Below, one piece after another: positions 1-10,844 of a stretch of 64,000 nt of DNA. Every line of letters starts with the position of its first letter. The first letter of the stretch is position 1. The stretch lies in the NCBI RefSeq assembly GCF_954871325.1, contig NC_088778.1, positions 20,817,120-20,881,119 on the forward strand, in the 5' to 3' direction. The translations under genes and the position numbers were made by a program. Below the pieces are notes generated by a model. It searched no databases. It was given only the letters and a program-made list of their open reading frames with translations, and was not told where the DNA came from. Origin of the DNA: Gordionus sp. m RMFG-2023 (taxonomy: Eukaryota; Nematomorpha; Gordioida; Chordodea; Parachordodidae).

Positions 1-277
1 TCATAATCATATACCATAAATGTAATTTCCAAATTAAGTTTATTATCAACCATTTTTATGATATTTTTCAAATTCTACATAATTCATTTTATTGGCTAAA
101 TTCTGATTCGCAATATTATATTTATCTATATTAATTTCGTGCAATATCCAATACATTCATATTGCTCAAGCAAATATCACATTACAAAATAGTTCATACT
201 TACCATGACATTTTCCAATCATTCTCTATAATTTATTTCATAGTATTTAATAGATTAAGGTTTTGTCTAATCGTCGC

Positions 278-500
278 TAGTGTTGTTAAACGGCTCAATT
301 TGAGCCGATTTTTAAAAACGGCTAACTCAATATTTCAACCAGAGAAATATTATGCAAGCCTAAAGATTTTGCTCATAGATGGCACATAGAATTAAATATC
401 TATTGGCGACATCTCGATGCTTAAGTAATATTTTCCTGGCTATAATGTTGATTTAGCCGTTTTTAAAAATCGGCTCAAATCAAGTCGTTTAACAACACTA
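278..500. mobile_element. hAT MITE, TAGTGTTG family, copy A
   Basis: A 223-bp element with inverted ends of about 55 bp, starting TAGTGTTGTTAAACGG and ending with the reverse complement. The flanks ATCGTCGC and GTCGTCAC match at 6 of 8 positions, as an old hAT target duplication would. It has no coding capacity. Three relatives lie at 11833-12040, 52552-52772 and, as a fragment, 62068-62165. Copies A and B share an internal CTATTGGC...ATCTCGA stretch, so this is one family and not independent hairpins. Confidence 0.8.
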
Positions 501-508
501 GTCGTCAC

Positions 509-1375
509 CAATTTAAGAAATGAAAATTATTTCAACGCATTGGATTGATGTTGACTATATATGTTAGGTAGTTAACCTTACAAAGTTTATATTAATCATT
601 AAGATCTAGTAATATAATCATTATAAAACATATAATAAATACCCATATATATAATCATTATAAAATATATAATAAATTCTTAATTACTATACATAATGTA
701 AGAGTCTTGTAATATCCCATTTTGAAAATATAGGGAAAAGTTACCAACCCTTTTATGCTTATAACATAACGTTTGTGGAATCATATGAATGTTATCCTCA
801 TCAAATAACAAGCCAGGATAGGAATTTACATTATATCTGTATTCCCCTAATTCACATGCCTGAATAAGTATTAAATAATTATTAAATATAAAAAAAGGTG
901 TACATACAGAATCAAACATTTAATCAAAATTTATTTAATAAATTTAATTAAAATTAATTTATTTTAACATATGAAATATTATAATTATATTAATATATTT
1001 ATTAAGATATATATGGATATCTTAGAAATTAACTGGTTATTTTTTCCAGTTTAATTCCCAAAAATATAACTAGAGGTAGAGATAGGTTACAATTTTTCAA
1101 ATGTAACTAGTTACATTTATTTATTTGCAAAAAATGTAACTAATAATCAGCATTAAAAATTACCATGTTCTTGTAAATTTTATTTTAATCTAAAAAAATT
1201 CGTTATCACTATAAATAATAACTTGAAAGAAATTAGTAAAAATTAACATTTTTTAAAATAATGACTATATAATTACAAATTTTTCGTAAAAATATTTTAT
1301 TAAAAACAAAGTATATCATAATTAATTTGATAAAAAGTAACATAGTCATAGTCAATTGCTTACAATAGGTTGAAC
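509..1375. other. AT-rich spacer
   Basis: No gene or recognisable repeat end is visible here. The sequence is AT-rich with short homopolymer runs, and the few open stretches show no protein family signature. Confidence 0.5.
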
Positions 1376-1937
1376 CAGGCGCGTACGCAGGAATTTGATC
1401 TGGGGGAGGGTAATAAAATCTTTTAAGAAATATTATTGTTTTTTAAAAATATCAAGCGTATATTAGGACTAATAACTATTTCTAACACACAATTTTAAAT
1501 TAATGTGAATTATAAAAAAATTGTATGTATAAACCGGCATATAAAAAACTATAAAATAAATGTGAATTAAAAAATATTAAACGGATATAACTGGCGGTAT
1601 ATGAAAAACTATAAAATAAATGTGAATTATAAAATATAAAGTAAATATAACCAGTATAAGAATCACTTAAAGACCCAAAATAAAAATTTGAATTTTTTGA
1701 GCCTTTGAAATTTATATATAAATTATAAAAAATTTAAATGTTAGAAATATAAATTAATACACAAATTAGAAATAATTGTATTTTGTATGTTATATATTTA
1801 CAGTGTAAAATCTAATCTTCGTTGGGATTGTGCTAATTTTTTAATTATCTCATCTTTGTTTGTCGTCAAATGCCTATGAATATTCAAAAGAAAACCTTTC
1901 AATTACTTCCAGAAGTTGTACTTCTTGGTATATTTTT

Positions 1938-2271
1938 CAAAGACCTGCAGGCCCGGCCCCCGGGCCGGACCTAATTTTAATTTTTTTAAATGTACCCGAG
2001 CTGGGCCCGAAATTTTAACCAGGCCGGGCTTTAAAAAATATCCGGGCCGGGCTGTATATTTTAAAAAGCCTATATTTGAAATCGTTATTATTAGCTATAA
2101 AAATTAAAAATAAATATTTATTTTTAAAAAATCCGGGCCGGGCATGAAAATTTTATTTTAAAAACAGCCGGGCCGGGCTTGAAAATTTTTTTAAAAAAAC
2201 CCTGGCCGAGTTGTAAAAAATTTTATAAAAAATCCGGGCCGTGCCCTGAATATGGTACCTCTGCAGGGCTC
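1938..2271. mobile_element. GGCCCGG hAT-like element inside hAT copy 1
   Basis: A 334-bp GC-rich island in AT-rich DNA, built of repeats of CCGGGCCGGG separated by A/T runs. It starts CAAAGACCTGCAGG and ends at CTGCAGGGCTC. It lies at exactly the same point of the host hAT as the 5829-6218 copy: both are bordered by the TACTTCTTGGTAT side and the AGAGAATGTTCTCTC side. The insertion therefore predates the split of the two hAT copies. Confidence 0.75.
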
Positions 2272-3289
2272 TATTATTCTTCTTAAAAAAGAGAATGTTC
2301 TCTCATTAGTTTACTAATGGGAAGAGTTGCGAAGATATATAAACCCTTTTAATACATTGGGAATGTAATCTAAAATGTGTTTGCATTTTTTGGGACTATA
2401 TCATCCATAGTTAATCTTATAAACATAGTTATTCAGCTAATAAGGCATCATAAGATACTTTAACATCTTCATGATAAAAATCTAACAAATATTTTTTTTC
2501 TATCACCATCTGAAATAGGTTGGGAAGGCTTTTGTGGAAGTAATATTTTCAGATTGGTAAGTGTTGCATGATGAATTAAAAACCATTCATTTATTTGGGT
2601 TATAAATATATTTAAGATATACTCTTCTACTGATCCTATATTAATGTTTTAACGATGAGCTTGCCTTGCTGCAAATTGAGGGAGACAAATATTAAACACG
2701 TATAGCTCTGCTTTTGACTCAACAATAACATAATGAGATTTTTCACAACATTAACCCTAATTTACTTGAGTTCTAATAAAATACTCTCCGCTATTCTCAT
2801 TTTCATAATCAAGTCAATGTCATGTTTTTGAAAAGTAATACATAAAATAGTTGTATAATTAAATAATACATTCTAACGAGAAAAAAAATTGGAATAAGCA
2901 TTGAATCCAATATTTTTCTTTTTTCTGAGGAAATATTTCTTTCAGGCCATTGTGATATTTCAGTAATAACAAATAATAGGCTCTTTTAACTCCATAAAAG
3001 CTTTTACTGCTTGATGGCCGAGAGTCTCTCTCGACAAGGTTGCATTTTTTTTCTCCCTGTTGGACAAGAAGTTTCAGAAATAATTATTATTTGACTAGAA
3101 ATTTGAAAATGGTAGATAAATATTACGCTACTAAAAATTTGAAAAAGTAGAAAGCCTGTCAAAAATGACTGGGAATGAGATTTTTATTCATTTTTTTACG
3201 ATAGATGTCATGCCAGGTCCAAGCTCACAATATTAGGAAGCATATAATTATAAATAATTCTCAAGTTAATTTTAAGGTAGGAATAAAGT

Positions 3290-4736
3290 AAAATACCATT
3301 CGGAGAGACCAAATGGCAAACTTAAAAAAAAATAGGATCCTTGTGAATAAGTATAGAATAATTTAAATAATATATAAATACCGTAATATGATTTTTTTTT
3401 GGAATAAATATAAAATCCTAAAAATAGAAAACACCGTTTAGTATTTTTTATTGAAAGAATAAAAAGGAATATTGTTAAAAAAGGTAGGAACCTTAAGAAT
3501 AAATATATAATTTTAATTGAATAAGAATAAATATTGTAATATATATTGATTTTTTTAGAATAGATATAAAATCATATATAAAATTATTAATAATAAAAAT
3601 AATGAATATTTTTTTGAGCATTATACAAAATAATCAGCAGGAATAATAGAGCAATGGTGGATCCGACAAAGCTTTTAAAATAGTAGGATCCTTAAAAATT
3701 GTTATATTAATTTAGTTAAATTTTAAAAATATAGTTTGTATAATTTTCAGTTAGACAAAATTTTCATCAGAGATAAAAGGGCATTATGTGCGGCCCGACA
3801 AAATGGATAGCCTTAAAAATATGTAGGATGCTTAAAATATATAAATTATAAAAAAATATTCGATTTTTTGGAATAGATATAAAATTATATATAAAATTAT
3901 TTATAATAAAAATAATGTACTATACTATGTATATTTTTTTGTGCGTTATACAAAATAATCAGCAGGGATAATAGAGCAATGGTGGATCCGACAAAATGGT
4001 ATACTTTAAAAAAAGTAGGATCCTTAAAAATTGTTATATTAATTTAGATTAAAATTGTACTTTGTATATTTTTCAGTTAGTTTGACAAAATAATCATCAG
4101 AGATAAAGGGCATATTGAGCGGCCAGACAAAATGGATAGCTTAAAAAATACGTAGTTAAAATAATATAAATATAATCATATATAAAATGATTTATAATAA
4201 AAAAAAATGTACTATGTATATTTTTTTGTGCGTTATACAAAATAATCAGCAGGGATTATAGAACTATGGTGGATCCGACAAAATGGAATTTTTTTAGAAA
4301 AGAAAGATCCTTAAAAATTGTTATATTAATTTAGTTAAATGTTAAAAATGTACTTTGTATATTTTTCAGTTAGTTAGATAAATTATTCATCAGAGATAAA
4401 AGGGCATATTGAGCGGCCAGACAAAATGGATAGCCTTAAAAATACGTAATTAAAATAATATAAATTTATTTAAATTATAAAAAAATATAGATTTTTTAGA
4501 ATAGATATAAAATCATATATAAAATTATTTATAATAAAAAAATGTACTATTTATATTTTTTTGTGCGTTATACAAAATAATCAGCAGGGATAATAGAGCA
4601 ATGGTGGATCCGACAAAATGCTTAGCTTTTAGAAAAGTAGGATCCTTAAAAATTGTTATATTAATTTAGTTAAATTTTAAAAATGTACTTTGTATAATTT
4701 TCAGTTAGACAAAATATTCATCAAAGATAAAAGGGC
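3290..4736. repeat. Satellite-like tandem array, unit about 285-335 bp
   Basis: At least four diverged units are visible. Shared landmarks are AATCAGCAGGGATAATAG (near 3632, 3957, 4241, 4578), GTGGATCCGACAAA, GTAGGATCCTTAAAAATTG and GCGGCCAGACAAAATGG. The first units (3290-3600) are the most decayed. The array belongs to the Helitron-like element and is interrupted at 4737 by hAT copy 2; it resumes at 6606. No open reading frame runs through the units. Confidence 0.85.
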
Positions 4737-5049
4737 CATTGGCGTACCAAATCTCCTCCCCCCAAAGCCAAAATGCAGATGCTGGGTATATTTTTCAAAA
4801 ATATAATTGTTTATATTAATTTTTATTTGTTAATATTTATTCGTATCTCATATGTATGACGTAAATATATATTTAATTACATTTAATCACATTTATTTAC
4901 TAAGTTATTTTATCAATTAATTTCGTTTTCAAGTTTTCCGGCGTAATATTTACTTATTATTTTCAAATTTTTAATGGCATAATATTTATCTATCATTTTC
5001 AAATTTATAGTCAAATAATAATTATCTTAAATTCTTGTCCAACAGGAAA

Positions 5050-6362
5050 AAAAAAATTGCAACCTTGTCCGAGATAGAGTCTCCGCTATCAAGCAGTAAG
5101 CAGTAACAGCTTTTAAGGAGTTAGAAGAGAAAATATTTGCTATTACTGAAATATCACAATGGTCTGAAAAAAATATTTCCTCAGAAGCAAGAAAATTATT
5201 GGATTCAATGCTTATTCCAAATTTTATTTCTCATTAGAATGTATTATTTAATTATAACTATTTTAAGTAATACTTTTCAAAACATGACATTGACTTGATT
5301 AAGAAGATGAGAATAGCGGAGAGCATTTTATCAGAACTCAAGGAAATTAGGGCTAATGTTGATGAAGAATTTCATATTTTATATTTTTTTGTTGAGTCAA
5401 AAGCAGAGCTATACGTGTTTAATATTTGTCTCCCTCGACTTGTAGCAAGGCAAGCTCATCGTTAAAACATTAATATAGGATCAGGTAGAAGAGTATATCT
5501 TAAATATAGATACATTTATAACCCAAATAAAAGAATTTTTAATTCATCATGCAGCACTTACTAATCTACAAATATTACTTCCACAAAAGCCTTCTCAACC
5601 TTTTTCCGATGGTGGGAAAAAAATATTTGTTAGATTTTTATTATGAAGATGTTAAAATATCTTATGATGTCTTACTAGCTGAATAACTATGTTTATAAGA
5701 TTAACTATAGTTGATATAGTCCCAAAAAATGCTATGGATGCTCTGCATTATTTCAAACACATTTTAGATTAAATTCCCAATGTATTAAAAGTGACTAATG
5801 AGAGAACATTCTCTTTGAAGAATAACATAGGCCTGCAGAAGTACCATTTGCAGGGCAAGGCCCGTATTTTTTTAAAGATTATTTACAGCCCGGCCTGGGT
5901 TTTTTTAAAAAAAATTTCAGGCCCGACCCGGCTTTTTTTTGTAAAAAAATTTTTAGGCCCGACGCGGCTTTTTTTAAAAAAATTTCAGACCTGGCCCGGC
6001 TTTTTAACAATAAATTATATTTATTTTTGATTTTTATAGCTAATAATAACGATTTCAAATATAGGTTGTTTTTAAAAAATACAACCCGGATTGGGTGTTT
6101 TTTAAAAATAATTCAGGCTCGGCTTTGGTTTTTTTTAGAAAAAATTCGGGCCCGGCCCTGGTATATTTTAAAAAATTAAAATACTGTCCGGCCCGAAGGC
6201 CGGGCCTGCAGATCTCTGAAAAACATACCAAGAAGTACAACATCTGAAAGTAGATTGAAAAGTTTGGATCTTTTGAATATTCATAGGCATTTGACGACAA
6301 GCAAGGATGAGATAATTGAAAAATTAGCTCAATCACAACGAAGATTGAATTTTACATTGTAA
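5050..6362 (+). pseudogene. ZMYM1-like hAT transposase, C-terminal part, broken
   Basis: The translation gives CLPRLVARQAHR (about 5437), then VEEYILNIDTFITQIKEF in another frame (5486-5540), which matches the PR..RRQ.....PA.S.EEYY.....IP..D..I block of ZMYM1-type hAT transposases. The dimerisation region follows: IPNVLKVTNERTFSL just before 5829, resuming after the inserted element as RLKSLDLLNIHRHL to QRRLNFTL and a stop at 6362. Family members normally run over 600 residues; the N-terminal zinc finger and most of the catalytic core are missing. The 390-bp insertion splits the dimerisation domain, and frameshifts and stops are also present, so it cannot make transposase. Confidence 0.8.
5829..6218. 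mobile_element. GGCCCGG hAT-like element inside hAT copy 2
   Basis: A 390-bp element with ends AGGCCTGCAGAAG and CTGCAGATCTCTG, flanked by AATAACAT and AAAAACAT (7/8). The interior is a series of GGCCCGG or CCCGGCC blocks about 40-50 bp apart, separated by poly-T/poly-A runs. Such subterminal motif repeats are typical of transposase-binding arrays in hAT elements. It has no coding capacity. It disrupts the hAT transposase gene at its dimerisation domain. Confidence 0.8.
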
Positions 6363-6605
6363 ATATATAACATACAAAATGCAACTATTCCTAAGAAACT
6401 TTTTGTGTAAAGGCTCAAAAAATTCAAATTTCTATTTTGGGTCATTTAAGTGATTCTTTACATATAATTTTTTTATAATTCACATTAATTTAAAATTGTG
6501 TAATTTATGCTTGATATTTTTAAAAAACAATAATATTTCTTTAAATTTTTTATAATCCCCCCCCCCCTCCCAGACCAAATTCCCTCGTACGCGCCTGAAA
6601 AGGGC

Positions 6606-6905
6606 ATATTGTGCGGCCCGACAAAATAGATAGCCTTAAAAATACGTAGGATGCTTAAAATAATATAAATTTATTTAAATTATAAAAAAATGATATTTTG
6701 GAATAGATATAAAATCATATATAAAATTATTTATAATAAAAATAATGCACTATGTATATTTTTTTGTGTGTTATACAAAATAATGAGCAGGGATAATAGA
6801 GCAATAGTGGAACTGACAAAATGGTAAGCTTTTAAAAAAGTAGGATCCTTAAAAATTGTTAAATTAATTTAGTTAAATATTAAAAATAATGTATTTTGTA
6901 AAAAC
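6606..6905. repeat. Satellite unit continuing after hAT copy 2
   Basis: Continues the array that ends at 4736: ATATTGTGCGGCCCGACAAA, then the GATATAAAATCATATATAAA block, GAGCAGGGATAATAGAGC and GTAGGATCCTTAAAAATTG. The join is seamless once the hAT insertion and one copy of AAAAGGGC are removed. Confidence 0.8.
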
Positions 6906-7380
6906 ATGTGAATTCGTAATATTAGAAACTGAGAAAGCCTTGGGCAAACCACTTATTAGAGAATCATGACAAAATAAGGTCTGCCCTAATATTATTATAA
7001 GAAATAAAAAATATTACCTCGTATTATTGGAGATAACTCCTATTTAGTAAATAATGTATTACTTTGACAATTGGTTTTAATATGGCATCCTTCAGTTGCA
7101 TAGAAAACTTAAGTTATAAAATCATCTGTTAAATTGAATTTCTATATAAAATATTAATAATTTGTAATATTTTGTAAATAGATATATTTAATGTATATTA
7201 ACATAAGACTAACATTTAACATTAAAAATCCCAATCAATATTAATAATTTGTAATATTTTGTAAATAATGTATTACTTTTTCCAAGCATCCAAGATCTTA
7301 AAAATTTTAAATAATTTTCTCAAGCTCACCTCACAAGTAAATTGAATTTCTATATAAAATACAATGAAATATAATAATAC

Positions 7381-10038
7381 CTTGACTGACAATTCATTCA
7401 TTAAAATGCTATTTAAGCATGTATCAATTGAAATCAGCTGGAGACGCCAATCGATGATAATTTGTCTTACAATCAATTCTTACTATAAAAGTAATACTAT
7501 GGTTATATTTATAATTTTTTACCTTTAGCTAGTTCTTTATATCATGAGTGTAGTAATACCAACTACTAATTTATAAACAATACGACTACCAATTAATATT
7601 TCAATTTATTTCAAACATCAAATTTATATTAATTAATTTTCGAATATTCTATTCTATTTTTATATATAATATCTATAAATAATATTTTATTAATTTATTA
7701 CATTTCCTTCAAACATTATTTCTTCAATAAACCTCTTTGTAGGTTTACGGTTTCTTGATGAACAACGTAATGTGGTATTTGTGTTTGTATTTGCTTCATT
7801 CACTGGCACAACCATTTCTGTAACTTCCAAAGAACTTTCATGATTTGGGATAACTAAACGATTTCTTAACTGATCTGCATGCTTTCGTAATGTTTTCCCG
7901 GAAGATTCAACAATATAAGAATAAAGTCCTATTCTTTCTTTAATTACTCCCTCTCTCCAACCATTGGTATTTTCATTATTTAACCATACAGGTTGTGAGA
8001 TTTCAAATTCTCTTTCCTTTGAATGTAAATCATGATGAAGGCTTTGTCTATCATTGGCCCTTACTATTTCGTGTTCGGCATTTGGTCGGATCCAATCCAG
8101 ACTTGTTTTCAATTGCCTCCCAAACATAATTTTAGCAGGAGATCTCTCTGTGGAGCTATGCTCTCCCAATCGGTACGTTGTTAAAACCTGTGTCATAGCT
8201 TCTTCGGGATCGCTAATTGAATCTCTCGTCGCATAATACCGACCTTTCAAGTTCGTACTGTACGTTCAGCTAATCCATTAGTTTTTGGATGATAGGGTGC
8301 CGAACGTATATGACGCATATTATTTAAATCACAATACCTACGGAATTCCCCAGATAAGAATTGTGATCCATTGTCTGACACAATGTCCTTGGGTATTCCA
8401 AACCTAGCAAACCATTTTTTTAGTCATTTTATCATAGCATCAGCAGAGGTATTTTGCATTAGATCAACTTCTAATTATTTGGAGTAGGAATCGACACCAA
8501 TTAGCCAATATCGCGAATCTAATGGTCCAGCAAAATTAATATGGATTCGCTCCCAAGATTCCTTCCCAACAGTCCAAGAATATAGAGGTACTTCTTGAAT
8601 ACTAGGTCTATTTTTCTGGCATCCAGAACATATTTTGATAAAATTTTCTATATCAACATCACATCTGGGCCACCAGCAATACAATCTAAAAATAGATTTC
8701 ATTACATTTTCCCCAGGATGTCCCCGGTGAATCATTCCTAACACTGCATTTCTTAATTTATTACGAATAACCAATCTCCCATTCCATTCTATAATATCAC
8801 GATCGACAGAAAGCTCTTCCCGTCGATTATAAAAATTAACTAATTCTTTATATTTATGACGATCAAAGTTTCGCCAACTTTGCTGAATATGTATTGCTAC
8901 TTTTTTTAATATTAAATCTTGCTTCGACTCTTTTCGTAGAATATTTTCTGACAATTGCATATCATCCAAATTAATACTTCGAATATCCAAAGCATGTTTA
9001 GAATCTTGATTCTCTTCCGTGTCTAATATCGGAAGCCTTGATAATGCGTCGGCGATTACATTTTTATTACCAGGTCTATATTCTTTTGTAAAATCATAAG
9101 AAGCTATCTTCCAGGCCCAACGTGTCAAACGATTATTAGAAATTTTAGGTAAATCGCGTTTCTCCCCAAATAATCGCTCTAATGGTTTATGATCAGTTCG
9201 AAGTAAAAATTTTCTACCATAAATAAATGAATAAAATTTTTCAATACCAAATAAAAGTGAGCGTAGTGTTTCTCTGATTCTAATAAAGTACGTGACGCGA
9301 ACGAAATTGGTTTTGTCCTCCTCTAATTGATGTAACAACACAGCCCCTAATCCTGAATCAGATGCGTCGCATTCCAAAATTATAGGCAACTGCGCGTTAT
9401 AAGGAATTAACGTTTCCTCGGATGACAATAATTTCTTAACCTCATCGAAGGAATTTTGTTCATCTTTCGACCACCGCCAAGGTACTTTCACCCTCGTTAA
9501 TCTATGTAATAGCGCCGCTTTACAATGTAGATTGCGAATAAAACGTTCATTATAATTAACTAGTCCTAGAAAAGATCTAAGTTGTTGTAAATTTTTAGGT
9601 TTTGGTGCATTTCGGATAGCCTTCACCTTTTCCGGGTTAGGATGTATACCGAATTTATCAATTATCACCCCTAAAAATGAAACCGATTTTTGTAAAAATA
9701 TCACTTTTGTCAATTTCGCCTTAAGACCTGCTGCATGTAATCTGTCTAACACTATTCGCAAATTATTTAAGTACTCCTCATCATTTCGACCAGAAATAAT
9801 TACGTCATCTAAATAGACACCAGTCATTTGGCAATCTTTTAGTAACTCATCCATATATCTTTAAAATATAGTTAGGCAATCGTCGGTAACGGAAATAACC
9901 ATAGTATTACTTATAGTAAGAATTGGTTGTAAGACAAATTATCATCGATGTACTCAACATGGTGTTAATGGCGTCTCCAGCTGATTTCAATTGATACATG
10001 CTTAAAAAGCATTTAATGAATGAATTGTCAGTCTAGTT
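7381..10038. repeat. Inverted repeat pair flanking a gypsy fossil
   Basis: The stretch 7381-7505 is the reverse complement of 9889-10038; both contain GGAGACGCCAATCGATG or its variant and the string ATCAATTGAAATCAGCTGG or its complement. A separate direct repeat, GTAAATAATGTATTACTTTG, occurs near 7050 and 10078. The arms surround the gypsy fossil, so the retroelement either landed between existing arms or was captured when the region was duplicated in inverse order. Confidence 0.65.
7515..9885 (-). mobile_element. Ty3/gypsy retroelement fossil, 3' half
   Basis: A minus-strand fossil of a Ty3/gypsy element. In order it shows the end of reverse transcriptase (YLDDVIISG and FLGVIID motifs), RNase H (ECDASDSGLGAVL and TDHKPLERLFG), the HHCC integrase zinc finger, the integrase core beginning GVDSYSK, and a C-terminal integrase region. 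Gag, protease, most of reverse transcriptase and both LTRs are absent. It is broken at two or three points. The protein motifs are still easy to read, so it is of intermediate age. It resembles the complete element at 43864-48156 in its RNase H and integrase signatures but is a separate lineage. Confidence 0.9.
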
Positions 10039-10509
10039 ATATGTCATTGATAAAATATTACTAATTTGTAATATTTAGTAAATAATGTATTACTTTGTCA
10101 ATTGATTTTAATATGGCCTCCTACAGTTGCATAAAAAATTAAATAGGATCATCTGTTTGTATAAAATAAATAAATAAAATCAACAAATAAATATAAATAA
10201 AAATACGTACCAATGACATGACGTAGCGATGACATGACGTCACGATGACTTAGTGAGGAGATCGGAAAATTATAATATAGATATTACGCCGGAAAACTTG
10301 AAATCGAAATTAATTGATAAAATAACTTAGTAGATGAATGTGATTATAAGTGTAATTAAATATATATTTAATATGAGATAGGAATAAATATTAACAAATA
10401 TAAATTAATATGAACAATAATATTTTTTTAAATTATATCCGGCATCTGCATTTTTTGGCTGGGGGAGGGGATCTGTCTCCCTGCCCTCTTCCCGCTGCAT
10501 ATGCGCCTG

Positions 10510-10807
10510 GTTTGAACTAAAGCTTTTAATATATTTATGGGAAACCCGCAATTAATAATGCCTCCTACCCCTTAACCCATTTGACAAAATCCTGAATCTG
10601 CTATTGTAGTATCTATATAAAGAAAATTAATTATTTAATTTAATATAGAATATTAAAGAATTATCTGTTATTTAAAAAAAACCAATATGATATAAAAATA
10701 TATTTTAATTGACGACACATGTCACTTATCAACTAACCTATATAAATATATTACATCAATCGAATCCCAACAATTTAGTTGGGTTAAGTAAGTTGTTAGA
10801 ATCAAAA
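10510..10807. other. Spacer upstream of MEMO1
   Basis: AT-rich sequence between the outer hAT end and the MEMO1 start region. No TATA-type promoter can be singled out among the many AT runs; GTTGGGTTAAGTAAGTTG lies about 60 bp before the start codon. Confidence 0.4.
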
Positions 10808-10825
10808 ATGTCAAACATTCTCTGA
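10808..10825 (+). promoter_or_regulatory. Short upstream open reading frame before MEMO1
   Basis: ATG TCA AAC ATT CTC TGA ends 19 bases before the chosen MEMO1 start. If it is in the leader it could lower initiation at the main ATG. Its first three residues, MSN, happen to match the start of human MEMO1, so an unseen alternative splice start is also possible. Its use cannot be judged from sequence. Confidence 0.3.
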
Positions 10826-10844
10826 TAATCCTTTTAAAACTAAT

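Larger units (their letters stand above)
4737..6597 (+). mobile_element. hAT transposon copy 2 (ZMYM1-like), 1.86 kb
   Basis: The left end CATTGGCGTACC and the right end GTACGCGCCTG are flanked by a perfect 8-bp duplication AAAAGGGC (4729-4736 and 6598-6605). The duplication falls inside a unit of the satellite array, so the insertion is later than the array. Next to both ends are G- or C-rich runs (CTCCTCCCCCC and CCCCCCCTCCC). It encodes the C-terminal part of a ZMYM1-type hAT transposase on the plus strand and is itself interrupted by a GGCCCGG element. Confidence 0.9.
3137..10281 (-). mobile_element. Helitron-like element, copy 1
   Basis: Read on the minus strand it begins at 10281 with TCTATATTATAATTTTCC and ends near 3137 just after a hairpin of the form CGTCATTTTTGACG (a stem base has decayed here). 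It sits inside hAT copy 1, where an uninterrupted sequence is provided by copy 2 around 4960-5010. No genuine target duplication is seen, and the 5' junction is A/T. These are Helitron traits, but there is no Rep/helicase coding and the last bases read CTAC and not the usual CTRR. The 3' 110 bp match 25246-25360, and the 5' 150 bp match 27650-27781. It holds a satellite array, hAT copy 2 and a gypsy fossil. Confidence 0.5.
1376..10509 (-). mobile_element. hAT transposon copy 1 (ZMYM1-like), split by a 7-kb insertion
   Basis: The ends CAGGCGCGTACGCAGG and (reverse complement) CAGGCGCATATGCAGC are flanked by GGTTGAAC and GTTTGAAC, a 7/8 match to an 8-bp duplication. The hAT itself is only 1376 to about 3135 plus about 10282-10509, roughly 2 kb; the rest is the Helitron-like insertion. 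Its body is the reverse complement of hAT copy 2 at 4737-6597, including the same inserted GGCCCGG element. It carries a minus-strand, decayed C-terminal transposase region. Family placement rests on the better preserved coding region in copy 2. Confidence 0.75.

Noticed and set aside
1916-2107. Proline-, glycine- and arginine-rich open frame, also seen at 5791-6030 and 6055-6336
   Set aside because: Produced by translating the GGCCCGG repeats; no independent evidence of coding.
3290-4736. Regularly spaced repeats that might suggest a CRISPR-like array
   Set aside because: Units are about 285-335 bp with no short repeat/unique spacer pattern, in a eukaryotic genome; this is a satellite-like array.
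3120-10288. ATATTACG on both sides of the Helitron-like copy 1, looking like a perfect 8-bp target duplication
   Set aside because: The uninterrupted sequence in hAT copy 2 (around 4955-5005) already contains two nearly identical CGTAATATTTA / CATAATATTTA words about 40 bp apart, so the match is an older internal repeat of the host hAT and not a duplication made by the insertion.
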